From contig NZ_CP025025.1 in the NCBI RefSeq assembly GCF_002874535.1, forward strand, positions 60,001-124,000: 64,000 nt of DNA, in the 5' to 3' direction. Of this stretch, positions 59,712 to 64,000 are shown in pieces. The stretch is from Mesobacillus jeotgali. GTDB lineage: Bacteria > Bacillota > Bacilli > Bacillales > Cytobacillaceae. The number at the start of each line of letters is the position of its first letter. Position 1 is the first letter of the stretch. Under the pieces are notes generated by a model. The model was not told the origin of the DNA. It saw only the letters and a program-made list of their open reading frames with translations, and ran no database searches. The translations under genes and the position numbers were made by a program.

Positions 59712-60594
59712 ATCGTTGATATTTGGCTTGATCATATTGTCTTTTCTAGTTGTCATTGCTTTTATTGCACCTTATCTTCCGTTCGTGGATACTTCTTTAA
59801 AAGATACGGTCATGAGGCAAAAGGAAGATGGAGGCTTTGAGCTTCCTCCGTTTGCACCGTCGGAAGGTTTTCCAATCGGCTCGGATCATAATGGCGTCGA
59901 TTTATTAAGCAGGTTGCTGCTGGGGACGAAAGAGACGCTGTTAACCATTCTTGCAATCGTCATTATCCGTTATATCATTGCGGTTCCGCTGGCGATGGCA
60001 AGTTTTTATTCTCGCTTTTTCCATCGTATATTAGTTGTTTGGAATCGGTTGTTTTCATTCATGCCTCCGATTTTCTTTGTCATTTTGATTCTTGGAACTC
60101 CTTTCATCCTTTTTTCAGATAATCGATATCTTTGGATCTTGATTGTACTGGCATTGATTGAAGTGGGGAGGGTAGCGGATATTTTTTATCAGGGAATGGT
60201 GGAAATATCAAAAAGACCTTATGTGGAAGCGGGGATTGTGTCGGGTTCGTCGCCGCTGACAATGCTGAAAAATTATTACTGGCCGCCGCTCCGACCCTCT
60301 TTCATCGTCCAGTTTTTCTCGGATATGGCGAGAACGCTGTTTCTCATCGGTCAGCTAGGAATCATCGAAATCTTCCTAAGTGTCGAATTCGTTTCCCAGC
60401 TTAGTGGAGGGTATAAGACATTGAACACTTCCAATGTGTGGCCAACCTACTTTGTGGATATCACTCAACATATCTGGTCGCACCCATGGCTGCCAATCAC
60501 CGGAACCCTTGCTATCGGTTTGACTATTTTTGCTTTTTCAATGACAAGCAGCGGACTGCAGCAATATTTTGATAAGAAGTATAAAAGGGCATAA
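59704..60594 (+). CDS. ABC transporter permease, DppC/OppC-like
   Basis: 296 residues, about six helices. It has the N-terminal IAPYLPFVDTSLKD segment, PIGSDHNGVDLLSRLLLGTK (the DppC-family GTDxxGxDxxSRxxxG motif), and the EAA loop RPYVEAGIVSGSSPLTMLKN. It pairs with the upstream permease as a heterodimer. The overlap of the two genes implies coupled translation. Substrate unknown. Confidence 0.88.
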   Translation: MNKSLIFGLIILSFLVVIAFIAPYLPFVDTSLKDTVMRQKEDGGFELPPFAPSEGFPIGSDHNGVDLLSRLLLGTKETLLTILAIVIIRYIIAVPLAMASFYSRFFHRILVVWNRLFSFMPPIFFVILILGTPFILFSDNRYLWILIVLALIEVGRVADIFYQGMVEISKRPYVEAGIVSGSSPLTMLKNYYWPPLRPSFIVQFFSDMARTLFLIGQLGIIEIFLSVEFVSQLSGGYKTLNTSNVWPTYFVDITQHIWSHPWLPITGTLAIGLTIFAFSMTSSGLQQYFDKKYKRA

Positions 60595-60596
60595 AT

Positions 60597-60633
60597 GAAG
60601 AGGGAGGTGCAACAGGCACTTCCCCTTTTGTTT
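60597..60633 (+). terminator. Terminator of the permease pair
   Basis: GGGAGGTGC and GCACTTCCC pair around AACAG (one G-T), followed by CTTTTG. Confidence 0.75.
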
Positions 60634-60727
60634 GAGAATGGGCGATTTAGTTTATCTATTTATGTAACCTTTTGTGGTGTTCTCCTGACAAATAGATGAA
60701 GAGTTTTTTAAACAGGAGGGTCGGGTA

Positions 60728-61189
60728 ATGAAAAAATTGTTGATGGTATTGCTGCTTGGGTTGCTGGTCACAGGATGCGGAACGGGAAATAAGGTTACAA
60801 ATGATAATCAGGATGATGGGAAAAATGGAGGAGGTGCCGGAATCGTGGCGGGAGAGATGGCTGCAAGTTTGACAGAGGAGAGACCGTTAATTTTTCAATA
60901 TGAGGTAAAGAATCAGACGGAGGAAGAAGTGACTTTGGAATTTACGAGTTCGCAAAGATACGATTACTCGGTAAAAACGAAGGATGGCAAAGAGGTTTTT
61001 CTATTCTCAAGCGTCGCGTCCTTTTTACAGGCATTGGGGGAGGAGACGGTGAAACAGGGGGAGTCATTGACCTATGATATTGACCTTCATGAGCTCAATC
61101 TTGAAAAAGGTGATTATATTTTAACCGTCTGGATGACCCCTAAAGACGGGAAGAAGTACGAAGTGTCGAAGGAATTTACTGTACAGTAA
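60728..61189 (+). CDS. BsuPI-domain lipoprotein (putative proteinase inhibitor fold)
   Basis: 153 residues. The lipoprotein signal is MKKLLMVLLLGLLVTGC, with Cys17 lipidated, then a Gly/Asn/Asp-rich linker. An immunoglobulin-like BsuPI domain follows: PLIFQYEVKNQTEEEVTLEF, SSQRYDYSVKTKDGKEVFLF, GDYILTVWMTP. The type member is the Bacillus intracellular proteinase inhibitor. In lipoproteins the domain is outside the cell, so protease inhibition is not assured. ACAGGAGGG precedes ATG. Confidence 0.87.
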   Translation: MKKLLMVLLLGLLVTGCGTGNKVTNDNQDDGKNGGGAGIVAGEMAASLTEERPLIFQYEVKNQTEEEVTLEFTSSQRYDYSVKTKDGKEVFLFSSVASFLQALGEETVKQGESLTYDIDLHELNLEKGDYILTVWMTPKDGKKYEVSKEFTVQ

Positions 61190-61198
61190 AAATAATGA

Positions 61199-61233
61199 CA
61201 AGAAAGCGGATGGATTTTTCCTCCGCTTTCTTG
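61199..61233 (+). terminator. Terminator after the BsuPI lipoprotein gene
   Basis: AAGAAAGCGGA pairs with TCCGCTTTCTT around a T-rich loop. The T run beyond it is short, so efficiency is uncertain. Confidence 0.75.
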
Positions 61234-61294
61234 GCATTAGAAATTCAAATAAAGCAATGATTATAGAGATTGTGCTGATGCCCGTTCCGACATT

Positions 61295-61507
61295 CTACTT
61301 GATCAATAGTACCTGGCTTTTGCTTAATCTTTGTTCCTTGTCTGGAGTGGTCACATAACCTTTTTCGTCCACCATCAAATCGATTAGGGTTCGAACATCG
61401 CTATTGTCGAGCTGGATCAGGATTGATTCCTGAAAATTTTCCTGCATGCTTTCCAATTCCGCTATCTTCATCTCTAATTCTTTAACTTTAATTTCAAGTT
61501 CGTCCAT
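61295..61507 (-). CDS. Small coiled-coil protein of unknown function
   Basis: 70 residues. The first 27 form an acidic amphipathic coiled coil (MDELEIKVKELEMKIAELES), then ILIQLDNSDVRTLIDLMVDE and a basic end. TGGAGATG lies before ATG 61507 at normal spacing. No domain is recognised; self-association is likely. It is alone and convergent with the BsuPI lipoprotein gene. Confidence 0.7.
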   Translation of the reverse strand: MDELEIKVKELEMKIAELESMQENFQESILIQLDNSDVRTLIDLMVDEKGYVTTPDKEQRLSKSQVLLIK

Positions 61508-61694
61508 TTTTCATCTCCATCTTTTTTTACTATCTTATTCGTATTTTAAAATAAGAGAGGTGGTTTTCCTAAAGAAACAGTAAATCACTGCCCAATCTTA
61601 TTAAGCATAGGCAGACCACCCAAACCATTTGCCCATTTTTACATAGTGTGTTAGAGGGACATAACAACACATTTGTAGAGAGGGGACAATTTAC

Positions 61695-62066
61695 ATGTAT
61701 ATGCATCCACATAATATGCCTTATTTGCATGATCCCAGATCGTACGAAACTGGCGCTGCGGGAACTCTGGCTGCTGGTTTATTAGGGGCTGGAATAGGAT
61801 ATTTGGGAGGACAATTGCTGAATGGAGCTGGATATGGATACCCAGGAGCAACTGGTATTGGAGGATACGGTTATCCAGGAGGTCCGGGATATGGAAGTTA
61901 TGGCTTTCAAGGAGGACCAGGTTATGGCTTCCAGGGAGGACCGACTTATGGTTATCAGGGTGCTCCAGGTTATGGGAGTTATGGATACCAGGGTACACCA
62001 GGCATTGGCGGATATGGATATCAGTCTGGCCCTTGGTCTGGAGGGTATGGACCACAGGGATGGTAA
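61695..62066 (+). CDS. Gly/Tyr/Pro-rich repeat protein
   Basis: 123 residues. A short N-terminus (MYMHPHNMPYLHDPRSYETG) leads to a Gly/Ala/Leu-rich segment (AAGTLAAGLLGAGIGYLGGQ). About 75 residues of degenerate repeats follow, built on GYGYPGGPGYGSYGFQGGP. The composition recalls Bacillus spore-coat or exosporium proteins. The Ala/Gly-rich stretch could sit in a membrane. GAGAGGGGAC is the SD. It is expected to be disordered or to form cross-linked surface material; this is inference from composition. Confidence 0.75.
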   Translation: MYMHPHNMPYLHDPRSYETGAAGTLAAGLLGAGIGYLGGQLLNGAGYGYPGATGIGGYGYPGGPGYGSYGFQGGPGYGFQGGPTYGYQGAPGYGSYGYQGTPGIGGYGYQSGPWSGGYGPQGW

Positions 62067-62082
62067 TATTTTTAAAAATGGG

Positions 62083-62112
62083 AGCAAAACGGCTTGGTCG
62101 TTTTGCTTCAGT
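62083..62112 (+). terminator. Probable terminator after the Gly/Tyr-rich gene
   Basis: AGCAAAACG (62083-62091) pairs with CGTTTTGCT (62099-62107). The T tract is interrupted (TCAGTATTTT). Confidence 0.6.
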
Positions 62113-62200
62113 ATTTTGAAAAGACAGGTTGATGCGTTTCGCAATACCTGATTCAATATGATAAAATCTGACTTAGCTAATTCACAGCAAAGGACTTGAA

Positions 62201-63577
62201 ATGATGAATAAAACAATCCCGGTTAAAAAGAACGATTTTATAGATGTAGTATTTGAGGATTTGACGCACGACGGAGCTGGTGTAGCCAAGGTTGACGGCT
62301 ATCCGATTTTTGTACAGGGCGGACTTCCTGGCGAAAAAGCAAAAATTAAAGTAACCAAGGTGAACAAAGGGTACGGCTTTGGACGCCTGATGGAGATTCT
62401 TGAAAGGAGTACCTCCCGTGTTGAGTGTCCGGCTGAAGATGCCCATAAATATGGCGGCTGCCAGCTTCAGCATATCAGCTATGAGGGTCAGCTGAAGTAT
62501 AAGGAAAACCAAGTGAGGCAGGTGCTGACACGGATCGGTAAGCTCGAGGACATTGTGGTACACCCGATTATGGGAATGGACAACCCGTGGCATTACCGGA
62601 ACAAAGCACAGGTGCCGGTTGGCGAGAAGGACGGGAAGCTGATTGCTGGATTTTTCAAACCTCGGAGCCATGAAATTGTTGATACAGACGAGAGCCTGCT
62701 GCATCTTCATGAGATCAACGAAGCTGTACAAGCGGTCAAAGAAATCGCCGGTGAACTTGGAATTCAGCCGTATAACGAGGAATCCCATAAGGGTGTGTTG
62801 CGTCACATCATGGCCCGTTTCGGCAGGCAAACTGGAGAGTTGATGGTCGTCACCGTTACGAGAACGAATGATATCCCGCAGCGGAACAAACTGGTCGAGG
62901 AAATCGTCGCGAGACTGCCTAAGGTAAAGTCAATCGTCCATAACGTGAACTCGAAGAAAACGAATGTAATCATGGGAGATAAAACCGAGGTCCTTTGGGG
63001 AAGCGAAGTCATCTACGACTATATCGGTGACATCAAATTCGCGATCTCAGCACGTTCGTTTTATCAGGTAAATCCCGAACAGACAAAGGTGCTCTACGAT
63101 AAAGCGCTTGAGTATGCTGAACTTACTGGTGAAGAGTCCGTGATTGACGCCTATTGCGGCATCGGCACAATCTCGTTATTTTTAGCGCAAAAAGCAAAGA
63201 AGGTATTCGGTGTCGAAATCGTCCCAGAAGCCATCGAAGACGCAAAACGTAACGCTGAACTGAACGGCATCACCAACGCCGAATTCGCAGTAGGCGAAGC
63301 CGAAACAGTCATACCGGCATGGTACGAAGAAGGAAACAGCGCCGATGTGCTAGTTGTCGACCCGCCGCGAAAAGGCTGTGACGAGGCACTGCTGCAGACT
63401 ATTATTGATATGAAACCAAAGAAGGTTGTGTACGTGTCGTGTAACCCTGCTACATTGGCCAGGGACCTGCGAATTCTGGAAGATGGCGGGTATAAGACAG
63501 TTGAAGTGCAGCCTGTTGATATGTTTCCGCAGACGACGCATGTGGAGTGTGTGGCACAGCTTGTTTTAAAAAAATAA
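62201..63577 (+). CDS. rlmCD: 23S rRNA (uracil-5-)-methyltransferase RlmCD
   Basis: 458 residues, matching B. subtilis RlmCD (YefA), which methylates U747 and U1939 of 23S rRNA. The TRAM domain is at about 5-65 ([20 protein letters not shown]). The SAM fold has [33 protein letters not shown] and the catalytic Cys in [14 protein letters not shown]. The usual iron-sulfur motif CxxxxxCGGC appears only as [12 protein letters not shown] (Cys76, Cys87), with Tyr84 where a Cys is normal. The fourth ligand region (TDESLLHLH, about 162-170) has no Cys. The [4Fe-4S] cluster has therefore probably been lost. Confidence 0.93.
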   Translation: MMNKTIPVKKNDFIDVVFEDLTHDGAGVAKVDGYPIFVQGGLPGEKAKIKVTKVNKGYGFGRLMEILERSTSRVECPAEDAHKYGGCQLQHISYEGQLKYKENQVRQVLTRIGKLEDIVVHPIMGMDNPWHYRNKAQVPVGEKDGKLIAGFFKPRSHEIVDTDESLLHLHEINEAVQAVKEIAGELGIQPYNEESHKGVLRHIMARFGRQTGELMVVTVTRTNDIPQRNKLVEEIVARLPKVKSIVHNVNSKKTNVIMGDKTEVLWGSEVIYDYIGDIKFAISARSFYQVNPEQTKVLYDKALEYAELTGEESVIDAYCGIGTISLFLAQKAKKVFGVEIVPEAIEDAKRNAELNGITNAEFAVGEAETVIPAWYEEGNSADVLVVDPPRKGCDEALLQTIIDMKPKKVVYVSCNPATLARDLRILEDGGYKTVEVQPVDMFPQTTHVECVAQLVLKK

Positions 63578-63587
63578 GGAACACTAT

Positions 63588-63617
63588 TAGTCCCTGTTGA
63601 AAAACGGGGCTATTTTT
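63588..63617 (+). terminator. Terminator after rlmCD
   Basis: TAGTCCCTGTT (63588-63598) pairs with AACGGGGCTA (63603-63612) with one bulged base, followed by TTTTT. Confidence 0.85.
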
Positions 63618-63823
63618 GTGTCAAACTTTATATTTACTTTTTCATTTAGAAGAGGATTAATAGTATTTAGTCATGAAATGAGAAATTATTGTAATTTTTA
63701 TAAAGACGAGGCGTTTATTTAATCTTCAACTCATATCCAGATTCTAAAAATTTTAATATTATTTGAATCGTTTTTTGTGCCTGTTTTATCTAATATTCGA
63801 AAACGAAAAAAGGAGGTGCCACA

Positions 63824-64000
63824 TTGGAGACTAAGTTGAACTTAATATCCAAAGCGAAAAAAGGGGATATAAATGCATTTCAGACATTAATTCATTTTGA
63901 GAAGGAAAAATTGTACAAGATGGCATACGTTTATATGCGAAATGAAGATGATGCATTAGAAGTGTTTCAAGAAACGATTTATAAAGCTTTTGAATCGCTG
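63824..64000 (+). CDS. ECF-type sigma factor, N-terminal part (cut by window end)
   Basis: TTG start with AGGAGG 7 bases upstream. The 59 codons read METKLNLISKAKKGDINAFQ, then TLIHFEKEKLYKMAYVYMR and NEDDALEVFQETIYKAFESL. This is sigma-70 region 2 of the ECF class: a helix starting with a K/R-G-D-x-x-A-F motif, then Y-x-x-A-x-x-Y/M, and D-A-x-E-V/D-x-Q-E-T. It resembles SigV/SigX-type factors of Bacillus; the regulon cannot be told. The anti-sigma gene expected downstream is outside the window. Confidence 0.88.
   Translation, partial: METKLNLISKAKKGDINAFQTLIHFEKEKLYKMAYVYMRNEDDALEVFQETIYKAFESL

Overview
The window reads as chromosomal DNA from a low-GC, spore-forming-type Bacillaceae. Gene order follows Bacillus subtilis from yebE-yebG through the 12-gene purine operon (purEKBCSQLFMNHD), then yerA-yerB-yerC, pcrB-pcrA-ligA-camS, gatCAB, dgkB and rlmCD. 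Genus-level placement (a Mesobacillus/Cytobacillus-like lineage) is only an inference from protein similarity and intergenic repeat style. No tRNA, rRNA, CRISPR, prophage or intact insertion sequence was seen.

Layout: 1-2457 holds the end of a chemoreceptor gene, a NIPSNAP-like gene and yebE/yebG. 2481-15874 is the de novo IMP biosynthesis operon, preceded by PurR boxes, a sigma-A promoter and a guanine riboswitch with a terminator. 15852-28545 holds two small membrane proteins, yerABC, a sodium-solute symporter, pcrB, pcrA, ligA and camS. 28590-39192 is an insertion relative to B. subtilis order: a lipoprotein, DinB-like protein, pruA with a cre site, a CPBP protease, the glyoxylate shunt pair aceB-aceA, a YueI-like gene and an MFS pump/TetR pair with two palindromic operators. 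39466-42666 is gatCAB. 42840-47084 is an AT-rich five-gene cluster of unknown function: two paralogous orphan proteins flanking two leucine-rich-repeat proteins, followed by a SUKH/SMI1-KNR4 protein. 47121-64000 holds putP, plsY, dgkB, pncA-pncB, a PAS histidine kinase, recQ, an orphan DppB/DppC-type permease pair, a BsuPI-domain lipoprotein, a Gly/Tyr-rich protein, rlmCD and the start of an ECF sigma factor gene.

The least explained content is intergenic. (i) Six copies, full-length or internally deleted, of a roughly 250-bp modular repeat lie in the same orientation and can fold into nested stems. (ii) Seven unrelated-looking short tandem arrays have strikingly regular spacing: 21 bp (three loci), 20 or 20-21 bp (two loci) and 52 bp (two loci). 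These are close to whole numbers of DNA helical turns. One array splits the purine operon between purF and purM. Together with the LRR/SUKH cluster these are the best candidates for undescribed biology.

Functionally the window links purine synthesis and salvage (pur genes, yerA), NAD salvage (pncA, pncB), proline uptake and catabolism (putP, pruA), acetate/fatty-acid use (aceBA), Glu-tRNA(Gln) amidation (gatCAB), membrane lipid synthesis (plsY, dgkB, pcrB) and DNA repair (pcrA, ligA, recQ). Start codons were chosen by Shine-Dalgarno (SD) spacing and family length; several differ from the longest open frame.
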